64,000 nt of DNA, from the NCBI RefSeq assembly GCF_032362555.1, contig NC_083530.1, positions 4,184,001-4,248,000 of the forward strand, given 5' to 3'. The notes beneath the pieces are model-generated. The model had not been told where the DNA came from, did not search any database, and saw only the letters and a list, made by a program, of their open reading frames with translations. The stretch is from Amyelois transitella (taxonomy: Eukaryota; Arthropoda; Insecta; Lepidoptera; Pyralidae). Both the position numbers and the translations under genes were made by a program. Position 1 is the first letter of the stretch, and every line of letters begins with the position of its first letter. Below, in pieces: positions 54,001-64,000 of the stretch.

Positions 54001-56804
54001 GAAAAATTTCAGACGACTAATTGACTTCCACGCTAGTTTCTAGTTACATAAATATTCTTTTCGCTGGAAATTCTAAATGAAAACAAATAGACGTTTCGTA
54101 TTGGATTAGTGGAGCAAAACGTTTTTATTTAGAGAGCTAATTTTAAAATTGACTGCTTAAAATAAGTGCCCTGAATGCATTTGTATAATTTTGATATTGT
54201 ATTTTTAGAATCGCAATAATGTTGTGGCACAAATACTTTTAATCGTTTGTTTAGTACCTGTTTGTTGGTATTCGCAAAGGAATACCTACTGACTTTTCTT
54301 ACCTTTAAATTAATACATTGGGTGTTGCAGATTCATTAACTAGTTGACATTTATCCGATTACGACATTTCAGCTTGATCCCTTATAAAACACTATTCCTT
54401 GTATTTCTTCATTAAGTTCGCAATAATCGGAAAACGGTCTTACAGGAATGTCCATATTCTCTGCCCTACTGTTTGCTACAGAATAAATGTCAAGCAGATG
54501 GCTTTAACTAGAGATTTTTATTTAGCTACCGCAATTTCACGGTTTGATATTGTTCTCTGTTTGAGATGACCATTGCATTCTAGGCCATATTAACCCTGCA
54601 AAAGGTGCAGTTAAGGATGCACTGCAACAGGATCGATAGTCCTGGAATGCAATTTCCAGTTGGATTTAATAGGAGCCCCCGGTAACCTACTTTTCTGACT
54701 AACGAAGTTTATATTAAAACGCTGCAAGAATTTATGAGAGGTATTTTCGTTTACTTTTGTTTTATTGTGTGAATATTGTTTCTAGATTTAACGAACTTAA
54801 TTATTGTTTAATAGTGTTCAGTTAATTTATACATATTTACAATTAAGACAAGATATATGAAAATAGTTAAACATTCATCCATTTCCATTGCTACTTTTAA
54901 AACTTTAAGGAGTATTATTAGCATCATAATTCACACTAGACCTTAATAGGTAATCGCCCCAGAAATTGCAATTAAGTAAATGCAATAAGATGAAGTAACA
55001 TGTTTTTACTAATAAATAATTCGGTGATTCTCATGTATATTTAGACTTGAGTGCCTTAAGGGTCACATCTAGGATCGCTGCATTTCACGTTTACTATTTC
55101 ATATGAAGTCCATTAACCCGGTCAGTGTCTAATTAGATGGACTTTACCTGTATTTGTTAATTACACAAATAAACATTGCAGGAGTACTAATTCTTGGGCG
55201 CCAATGAAAACCTTGACTCTTTAAACTGTTACCCAATTTTGAACTTGAATTACCTAACTAGTTTACGTGCTTATTATGCTAGATATTTTTGTTTGTTTAC
55301 AAACTTATATTCTCACCTTATTGACACAATTAATTAGACAAATAAATCCCTTATAAAAAATAAAAACATGTAAATTGACAAAATTTATAAATTTTAACAA
55401 TTATGAAATCGTGATGTTGCTTTTGTTAAGTTATATTTTTTAAATAACCTTTCTAAAATTTGCATTTCTATGTCCAAATCTCATTAAAATCACGAAGTTT
55501 AGTAAACCTTCGAGCGTACTTGGTGCAATAAGCCCAAGGTGTGTCGTAACATTCTATACAGAACTAAATATCACATGCGGTAGTAGTGCTAAATAAGCGA
55601 AGCGTAAAGATTTATACACTGAAAACGTAAACATCTTCCGTTTCAGATAAAATCAATTACTCGGAAACAAATCTTAATAAACAAATACTCTGTTTGTTTA
55701 ACCTCAAAGGTTAAAATGATTACGTCGCTCCCTTTATGTGGTGTTACGTCAAAACTATCGAGTGGGCAAAATGACCTTGTCGCTTTATCCGAGACGAAAA
55801 AAAGAAATAATGTAAAACTAAACTCGAATTCGCGAAGTTCATTCTCGCGTGATGACTCATCGCGGTCGGTCGTGTGTCCCGTTGTTTTAGATACTTGGCT
55901 TTTGCAGGTTATCATGACAATTTATTTGTTTTTACGCGTATCGTAGCCCGAATGCCGTCGCAGAGATAAGTTGCACTCGGTAAATTCCTAAATGTCCGCA
56001 ATTAATTTATACAACACCGAGCTCGCGGTTTCATAGATATTGTAAAATTAACGTTAGAATTTTAAGTCGTGACAAATTGCTGTTACGACATCTATCCGAG
56101 TGAGCATTAATGTGTCTAGTATAATGAATACTATACTTACTCGTTACGACTTAAAAGATTGCCGAGGGCATAATTTTGAATTTGGGTTTTTATGAATTAA
56201 AAACATATAACTAAGTTTACAGTCGCTTATGAGTTCTACCTGAATATTGGTTATATTACTTGTCTCTTTCTGTAGACGTCAAGGAGTCAGGTCAACTAAA
56301 CATCAAGAACACAAATAATAACTAGTTCTACCATAAACAATAAATGCGAATAGATTGGCAGACCACTGAAAATTATGTTTCATATTTTTTTATTATCTAA
56401 AAAATCTAAAAAGATTTTATCTGAAAATAGGCTATGATGACATATCTAAGCTTTTAAATTGAGCCCGAGAATCCTAAAATTACTGTTCAGAGATCCATCT
56501 GTTCATATTTCTTGGTTAATTAGAATATGAATTGAGAGATATTCGTCCGTCTTCACAGCAGCATCATTTGTCATCTAGATTCTGTCACTCAAATGTGGAA
56601 CATTTGAATGTAGGTCGTGTTGTTTGATACTACTTATAAGAATATCTTAGGTGAAATGCAATTTGATTTAAGATTTACCCAAAGTACTTAATCACTTGGT
56701 TGTACTTCAAGCCCTTTAAGTAAATCCTGTCGTAACTTTTGAATTTACTAATGAAATTCATACCAATTTAGACTAAATATCTCAAAATTTGTGTTATAGG
56801 ATAC

Positions 56805-56885
56805 TTCGACCTAACCGAGGATCGAACCTCCAGGACCTTTCATTTAAAGACAAGAACTAAACTAGCCAAATGGGTAAAATAACCT
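56805..56885 (-). repeat. Possible tRNA-like SINE remnant
   Basis: On the minus strand tggaggttcgatcctcgg resembles a pol III B box; nothing else supports it. Confidence 0.25.
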
Positions 56886-58396
56886 GTTTACGACTTGGAA
56901 TTGCACTAGGCTTATTCCTGTTTTAAATACTCTTTATATGTATCAGTTTCCTCAGCATATAGATATATTACTGACGATGAGATGAGGTTGAGAAAGAGTA
57001 TTATATTATTTTAATTAAGAATGCTATTAATTACTTTTCTTATATATCCCCAGGCTAGTTACCTCGACGATGTTTTATTTGCCAGCGTTGCGAACTTTGA
57101 TATTTAGATAAAGCTCCGTTGGGATTGAGTACACGTGTACTGGAGTAGATTTGAATCGTTACTCATTTCTGCGATTAAGATAATATGAGTTATAAAAATA
57201 TAAATAATCTTTATACTTATGTTTACATTTTCAATATGCATACACCGAATGCGACGCACATGACCGACCACCATAGTTGATGTTTTGGTGACCTAAATAA
57301 CAAAATGGCCACGCAATTGGTTCAGCAAGCCAGTTCAGTAAAGATCGTTCGATGAATATTAACAAAAGTGAATGTATTTGTGTTCAGTTAACCTTAAACA
57401 TGCATTTTAGATTGATAACAAATATTTAAAACTGCATTCCTGCAACCTCTATATTTCTTTAATACTAAGAACAAATCAATAAAAAGGGTTAGGTGTTTAT
57501 AGTATACTTTTATTTTATCAACTTGTTTATTCTACAAAATAGCTTTAGCTTTCCCATAGCTCATCGTTATTTGGAATTAGGCTAATCCATTTACAAGATG
57601 TACTTATGCACTTAAGTGCATCCGACAAAGTAACTAATAAATTCAATTTACAAGCGCGCGCCTTCGTGCCGCTCCTGTTTCAATGAACACTATCTGTGAT
57701 ACTTCTCGTGTTTTTTTTCTCGGCTACGGGCGTTCTGTAAATATTTAAGCAGTAACTTTTATAATTTTGGTAGGGTTTAAAACGAATGGATGGATAGCTA
57801 ATATTTTTTGCTTATATGTTACGGGAGCCATAAATATTTTTTTCACAAGTGTATGATACTTAGGCTGACCCAGCTATTGTGTTTATGTGGTTAAGAAATG
57901 CGGTTCCATGTGAAAAATTGGTAAAGATCTGTTCAGAATAGTTTTAGAGTTTATCAATGACATCATAGTGACAAGAGATTTTCTTTATATATAGATAGAT
58001 TTATTTATATGGTGGAATGTATTGTTGACGGCTTGCGGCAGTGTGGCCGTGGGAACGTGATGTTCTCGTTGTTGTGCCGCTCTAGTTTTAGCGCTCGTGA
58101 CTCACTCGCTTAGGAGTGCTCCAGTGGATGCGGATCACAGATTTGTACGACCAAGACTTGTATAGTAGCGCCTGTGTCTACATCGAACTCGTGACGTATC
58201 AGTTGATCATTCGATTTTTTCTTATAAAGTCTCTCGCAGAACACAATTAAGTTTTGAAAGAATTTCGGGAAAGGATAATCTTTCTGATTCCTTGAAACAT
58301 TCCCGAAAATAAAGAAAAAATTTGTATGTGTTGTGGATTGTCACTCTAAAAATTAACTACCTTAACTCAAAATTGGTTAAACTGTAGAGAAATACA

Positions 58397-58695
58397 TACA
58401 TACATAAAATCACGTCTCTTTCCCGGAGGAGTAGGCAGAGACTACCTCTTTTCACTTGCCACGATCTCTGCATACTTCCTTCGCTTCATCCACATTCAAA
58501 ACTCTCTTCATGCAAGCTCGGGGGTTTCGGGTCTGCATACTTCCTTCGCTTCATCCACATTCAAAAATCTCTTCATGCAAGCTCGGCGGTTTCGGGTACT
58601 TTTGACCTGACCCTTAACCAGGACGTCCTTAATTTGATCAAGATACGTTCGTCTAGGTCTTCCCACTCCGACCTTTTCCTCCACACTCTCCTAAA
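58397..58695 (-). mobile_element. RTE LINE 3' fragment with 65-bp tandem duplication and 13-bp target duplication
   Basis: Flanked by gtagagaaataca at 58384-58396 and 58696-58708. The antisense tail contains the block 58467-58531 repeated at 58532-58596 with a few changes. It ends inside the coding part (ctccacactctcct). Confidence 0.85.
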
Positions 58696-59204
58696 GTAGA
58701 GAAATACACTTGTAAAAAATACTAATAGTAGGGGGTTTTCTTTGATTTTCAGTTCCACAATCTATGTAAAAAAATTCGGAAATCATGTTTCTTTGAAAAA
58801 TCACTGCATCTTATAAAATTAAGTGAGTTTTAATAAGCCTTTCGAGTTTATGACTCACACAGTAAAGACTGCATCAGCGGGTGATTTGATGAGATTCTTT
58901 GTCGATTACGATATGATGACCACGCTCCAGTGTGCATACATTAGCGATAGGGCCATTACAGTGACCTTCCTTTTTCATGCCATCGCTGGTAATTCTGGTT
59001 GTTGTTTCTTGTTGGGATGCATTTTTAGTGAGTCATCTGCTTATGTGCATCCAGGGCAGATTGCTTTTAATTTATTCCTATATTCAACAAACCTTTAATT
59101 ACAGCCATTGGAATGATGTTTACGCGTTCTTGATCTCGTGTAGTTTAGACTGGATGAAACTAACTCTTATTTTTTGATAATCAATAACTGCTGTAATGTA
59201 TGGA

Positions 59205-59330
59205 AGGCAAAAGCGAACGTACCTTGACCAAATCTGGGACCTTCTGGTAAATGGTCAGGAGAAGAGAAGAGACCGACGAGCTTTCATGAAAACATTGAAT
59301 GAGGATAAAGCAAGTGAAAATATTTAGTCT
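59205..59330 (+). mobile_element. Highly diverged RTE LINE fragment
   Basis: caaaagcgaacgtaccttga, caaatctgggaccttctgg and gaccgacgagctttcatgaa align with the last part of the RTE coding region at low identity. An old copy. Confidence 0.55.
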
Positions 59331-59786
59331 AGTAAAACCAATTAAGTCATGTTTATCTTGTTAATTATTTTTTTAATACAGTTTTTAGTTATTATTAAGA
59401 CATTAACTGTCAACAGTCAAAGTAACATAGTGAGACAACGAGGGCGCTCGTACAAATTGTGACAACTTAACAACACCGTTAGTACTCGATACATGTAATT
59501 TTAGGTGAGAAAAATTACAAACAATGGCTGTAAAGAATGCATAATACTAGGTTATAACAGTAAAATATGTGTTGTTAATAACACATAATGGAAATTAGTC
59601 TTGAGATTCAGGAGTTAGAAATGAACTTTCGAAACCACTAAATTGATCCTCACATACAAATTTGGGGGATGACTTATGATTGAGTCATAAGTTTTAAAAA
59701 CATGTAGTATAGCTGGATGGCTAAATGATGGAATTGAGTTTAAGTGATAGTGACAGAGAGCTTAATAAATAAAGTGTTGTTAGAGA

Positions 59787-61787
59787 GTAAAGATGTGCAA
59801 GAACTTGTGCGATTAAAGAAGAAAGCATGGCTGGATTTGTTAGCAGCAAAAGCTAACTTAAGAATGCAAGAGGTTATAGATGAAGATGTGAATGAAGCAC
59901 GTAAGGAATATAAGAAAATGAAAGATTTGGTTAAGAAAGCTGTGATTAGAAAGAAAGAAGAGTATAAAGAGGATTTTGATAAAAGGCTATCAGAAGACTT
60001 TCAGTCAAATCTGAAAGTATTCTGGAAATCCGTAAGGTCAGCCCGAGGAAATACTATAACCAGAGAGCTGACTAGGATCAGATGCCAGGATGGTAGCGTT
60101 GTGAAAGGAGAAGAATGTGTACTAAAGATATGGAAGGACTATTTTGAAAGTTTATTTGAAAAAAAGGAAGGAAATAAGAAAGATTTCTGCTATAGCGAAG
60201 AAAAAGAGAATGATGGAAGGCGAAATTGAAATGTTCGAAATTGTGGAAGCACTTAAGAGTATGAAAGCGGGAAAGGCTGCTGGGTGTGATAGAGTGTCGG
60301 TCGAGATGCTTAAAGCAGGAAAAGGCGTAGTAGCTAGTCAGTTGTACTGCCTTTTCAATTTGTGTTGGAGAAGCGGCCGAGTACCAAAAGATTGGTGTAA
60401 GGCTGTTATCGTGCCACTTTACAAAGGAAAAGGGTCACAGCTGGACTGCAAAAATTATCGTGGTATAAGCCTGCTTAGCGTCGTCGGCAAATTGTATGCT
60501 AAGGTATTGATTAATAGAGTCAGGAATGAAACTGATGACAAAATATGGGATGCTCAAGCGGGATTTCGAAAGGGAATGGGATGTACTGATCAGGTCTTTT
60601 CCTTGCGGTGCATAGCCGAAAAGTTTTTGGCCAAGAGTCAAAAAGTCTATTGCACATTCGTAGATCTGGAAAAGGCCTATGACAGAGTTGAGAGGAATGA
60701 ATTGTGGTCAGCACTTTCTATGCATGGGGTGAGCAGTCTCTTAATACGAGCACTGAAATCCTTATATGAGGATTCGAGTGCTTGTGTCAGGATAAACGGA
60801 GCGCACACTGAGTGGTTTAAGATTGAGAAAGGCGTTAGGCAAGGATGTGTTGCGTCACCGTGGCTGTTCAACCTATTTATGGATAGCTGTTTGACAGATT
60901 TGAAAGAGTCTAAAAGTGGATTAAGGATGAATGAGTTACTCGTCAAATGTCTGCTCTATGCCGACGATCAGGTTATACTGGCGTCATCAGCGGAGGAGTT
61001 ACAGGAGATGGTAAACTGTATGCATGAAGCTTTAAAAGAGAAAGGAATGAAAGTGAACGTAAGTAAAACTAAAACACTGGTTTTTGAAATGGAGAAAGAA
61101 ATGACAGCATGTAATATTTTGATTGGAGGAGAAAAAGTGGAGCAAGTGAAAGAGTTTGTATATCTAGGATCAAAGTTTACATCAGATGGCAAGTATGATA
61201 GTGATATTGAAAGGAGAGTGAACGCGGGGAACATGGTGAATGGAGCTTTGCATGCCTTTATGAGCAGTCAGAAACTATCCAAAAAGGCTCGACTGGCTGT
61301 GCACAGGGGCGTGTTGGTCCCGACATTAATGTATGGGAGTGAAAGTTGGGTATGGCAAAAGAAGCATGAAAGCAGAATAAATGCAGTGGAAATGAGAGCG
61401 TTAAGGAGTATGATGGGTGTGAAATTGAGTGACAGGATAAGGAACAGCGTGATAAGGGAATGTTGTGATGTGAAAGAAGATGTAGTTACAGGAATAGAAA
61501 AGGGTATGTTAAGATGGTTCGGTCATGTGGAGAGGATGAATGAAAGCAGATTGACTAAGCAGATATACAAGGAGAGTGTGGAGGGAAAGGTCGGAGTGGG
61601 AAGACCTAGACGAACGTATCTTGATCAAATTAAGGACGTCCTGGTAAAGGGTCAGGTCAAAAGTACCCGAAACCGCCGAGCTTGTATGAAGAGAGTTATG
61701 AATGTGGACGAAGCGAAAGAAGTATGCAGAGATCGTGGCAAGTGGAAAGAGGTAGTCTCTGCCTACCCCTCCGGGAAAGAGGCGTGA
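59787..61787 (+). pseudogene. RTE LINE reverse transcriptase, truncated and frameshifted
   Basis: Residues from SKDVQELVRLKKKAWLDLLA onward. A 2-base deletion near 60211 (gagaatgatgg against gagaatgagatgg) shifts the frame, so it reads as two overlapping open frames (to about 60229 and from about 60205). The RT core with YADD (about 60957-60968) and the full carboxyl end [21 protein letters not shown] are present. Endonuclease is missing by 5' truncation, so it is dead as an autonomous unit. Confidence 0.9.
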
Positions 61788-61810
61788 TTTTATGTATGTA
61801 TGTATGTATG
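59787..61810 (+). mobile_element. 5'-truncated RTE LINE, young copy (~2.0 kb)
   Basis: Flanked by a 12-bp duplication tgttgttagaga (59775-59786, 61809-61820, sharing tg with the TATG tail). It starts inside the reverse-transcriptase half of the element, matching 30029 onward, and ends in TATG repeats. It differs from the 28.7-kb copy at only scattered bases. Confidence 0.92.
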
Positions 61811-61820
61811 TTGTTAGAGA

Positions 61821-63180
61821 TTACCCCAATCTTTTTGTTGTTATCATTTAACAAAAGTTTACTGCTCCACCACTTACTTCAACATTACAATACTACGTAG
61901 ATAGTACCACCCTAACCAGACAATATAAAATTCAAAATCTAAATAAGGAAGTGTTGAAGACGGCGCATTGAACAATCACACATTGAATCGATTGACACTA
62001 TTGAGAGTTGCAGACAAGTCGACGCCGGCTCACTTGCATTGCGCTGTACATAAAGATTTTATCTTCCCGGAACCACTATCGGGGAGCGAATATAAACCCA
62101 ACACGTATTATTATCCGTATTGGGTTAATCGAATTTTGGCATTGAAAATATTTCTAAATTGTTGATTGTAAATTTTTGCATATATTTTTTTAATATAATA
62201 GACATGGACAATATGTAGACGCGAGATACATAATATGATTGATGTGAGGAAGTCTAAAATAATGTTATCACAAATAGAATTGTTTACGTTGTTTGTGTTT
62301 AAGAAATAAGTAAAAGCACACAGTCGTACATCACAAAACGCCAGACTTGGCGTCGCCGCTCGCACCGCTTTGAAATAAAGATTTTATCTTTCTGAAACAG
62401 AAGCAATGGCTATAGTGAACGATGAAACAGATAATGTTGTAAACAGAAATCCTTCCATACACGAATCCAGAAAGTTTGCTCAACTTAATGTTTAAAGAAT
62501 TTAGGTAATGTAATTAAGTCATGTAATTTTCATTAAGTCATTAAATTTTCCTAAATTCCTCTCTTAAGAATTTAGAAAAATCATGTGAATTTAATAGACA
62601 GTAAAATTTTTGTTTTCATAACCATTAGTTTTGATTGATTAGGCTACAAGGAATACTTTTCGATATTCCGTTAGCACTCGTAAATATTAACATTGAGCTG
62701 CTTTTCGTTTTGAAACGGTAAACTCAAACAACAAAAAATTACTACAATGGTTATACAAATTTTAAGAAATCGTTATAGTAACTTCTTACAGATTGTCAAA
62801 ACAAATATTTTTGGTGAACCGTGTTGTGATCGAAATCATGCATTGCACACTGTATTCATGGGTGATCATTACAAGTTACATTATAATGTGTCCAAAAGTT
62901 GCATTCCATGCCTATTTATTGACCCCAGTTTAAGTACTTCATCTGGATCCATAACATTGTCTGCCTCCCCGTATTCTTTGATTACTATACGTCCATTAAA
63001 CACTGGTCAATGACCGTCTGCAGTGTCTCAATCCGTGATAATTGTAGCTCTCGCTTTTAACCCACCGAAAAGAAGAAGGTTCTCCTGATACGTATCAAAT
63101 CTTCACCTTCAACAACGAAAAGTCTCAAAAGCTACGTAGACTGAATTGCTTAATGATGGATTTGAGATTTATGTACATTA
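61821..63180. other. Non-coding, no gene recognised
   Basis: AT-rich, with the phrase ataaagattttatctt repeated at about 62050 and 62376. No coding exon is supported. Confidence 0.4.
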
Positions 63181-63184
63181 CTAG

Positions 63185-63380
63185 AGGCCGCCCGCGACTT
63201 CGTCCGCATGGAAACCCTATCAAACCCGCGGGAACTCTGGGATAAAAAGTAGCCTATGTGTTATTCTGGGTCTTCAGCTACCTACATACCAAATTTCATG
63301 GTAATCGGTTCAGTAGTTTTTGCGTGAAAGAGTAACAAACATCCATACAAACTTTCGCCTTTATAATAGTAGTAGGATAA
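63185..63380 (+). repeat. LINE-tail-like dispersed repeat
   Basis: ggccgcccgcgacttcgtcc, gcatggaaaccctatc and ctttcgcctttataatagta: a typical lepidopteran truncated non-LTR tail, nearly complete. Confidence 0.65.
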
Positions 63381-64000
63381 TGCTACTTGACCAACATTTC
63401 AATTTCACTTATTTTTTAAAATTTCGTTATGCGATTAAATATTCTGCCAATTATGCACCTAATTTTGATGGTTCTTTTTCTTATATGAACGTTTGTATAT
63501 CGCTTCACATTCCAAATGTTTAAGCAATGCTTTCAAATGTTTTTATAACATACATACATGTAACATGAACTTTCGTCTTCCTTTGCGTTGGTATTTTTAT
63601 ATTTTTGTTGGTTTACAGGTGAAAACATAGGAACAAAATTACAGGAGTTGCGCAAAATGATTTCTGGTTCATAGGTTCATTCACCTAATTCTTTACGATC
63701 TAGATAAGGTACTCCAATACAGCAGCAATAGTTGAACCATTTAAAATGTTTGAGTAGGTTTTCGATATTCTTCGTTTCGATAACTATGAGAGAACCCAAA
63801 ATCTACAGTTTATTTTTATTGCTGTGGCTTGCTACATAGCAAACCTCACTTTTTACAATGAATACATACCTATAAATACACTATTCACTACAATATTCTT
63901 TCCACTTATCACCATCTTTGCATTCTTCTTTTACTTTACGGCAACTTCAAAATAATCACGATATGTTCCACCTTTTCCGAATAGAGTAATAAGCCTATTT

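Larger units (their letters stand above)
48603..58380. other. Repeat-poor non-coding interval of ~9.8 kb
   Basis: No recognisable RTE or TATG-tailed SINE copy was seen, in contrast to one every 1-3 kb elsewhere. Only a short LINE tail (50955-51050) and a possible tRNA-SINE trace (56805-56885) were noted. No coding exon is recognised; the short open frames have no splice context or domain. The block 58020-58210 is GC-richer and may be an exon or promoter. It may be a regulatory intron. Confidence 0.45.

Overview
The window is eukaryotic and almost certainly lepidopteran (moth or butterfly). Genes are split by introns with GT-AG borders. The dispersed repeats are of types I associate with Lepidoptera: an RTE-clade LINE resembling HmRTE-e01, a SINE that shares its TATG-type tail, a tRNA-derived SINE, and hAT, Tc1/mariner and Tigger-like elements. 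Species cannot be told from the sequence alone.

Left part (about 2.4-18 kb, + strand): one 22-exon gene encodes the mitochondrial dynamin-like GTPase Opa1. All 22 exon phases join into one open frame of 983 codons plus stop. Its introns are full of SINE copies, RTE tails, a Tigger relic and minisatellites. At three places the intron also holds copies of the end of the preceding exon. The clearest is a 66-bp tandem array that repeats the Walker-A-distal part of exon 7 together with its 5' splice site. Then comes a convergent minus-strand gene (21.0-24.6 kb) for a 1199-residue helical protein that I do not recognise. TATCGATA (DRE-like) motifs lie upstream of both genes.

Middle part (26.6-33.9 kb): two paralogous ZAD plus ten-finger C2H2 zinc-finger genes stand tail to tail. 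A 3.3-kb RTE LINE (28748-32050, 14-bp target-site duplication) lies exactly at their shared 3' end. It inserted within the last codons of the minus-strand gene, removed its last five codons and stop, and gave it a 26-residue tail read from antisense LINE sequence. Upstream of that gene is a hAT-like element (8-bp duplication) with a Tc1/mariner-like element nested in it. At 36.4-36.9 kb on the minus strand I can assemble a small three-exon secreted-peptide candidate.

Right part (37.7-64 kb): mostly non-coding. A likely non-coding first exon (about 37.7-38.09 kb) ends in a good 5' splice site, so much of the rest may be a long intron. It holds RTE tails, one of them split by a small Ty3/Gypsy-type element with identical 218-bp LTRs that keeps only integrase, a second 5'-truncated RTE LINE (59.8-61.8 kb), several SINEs, and an interval of about 10 kb (48.6-58.4 kb) with few recognisable repeats. 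No rRNA, functional tRNA, CRISPR or bacterial-type feature was seen.
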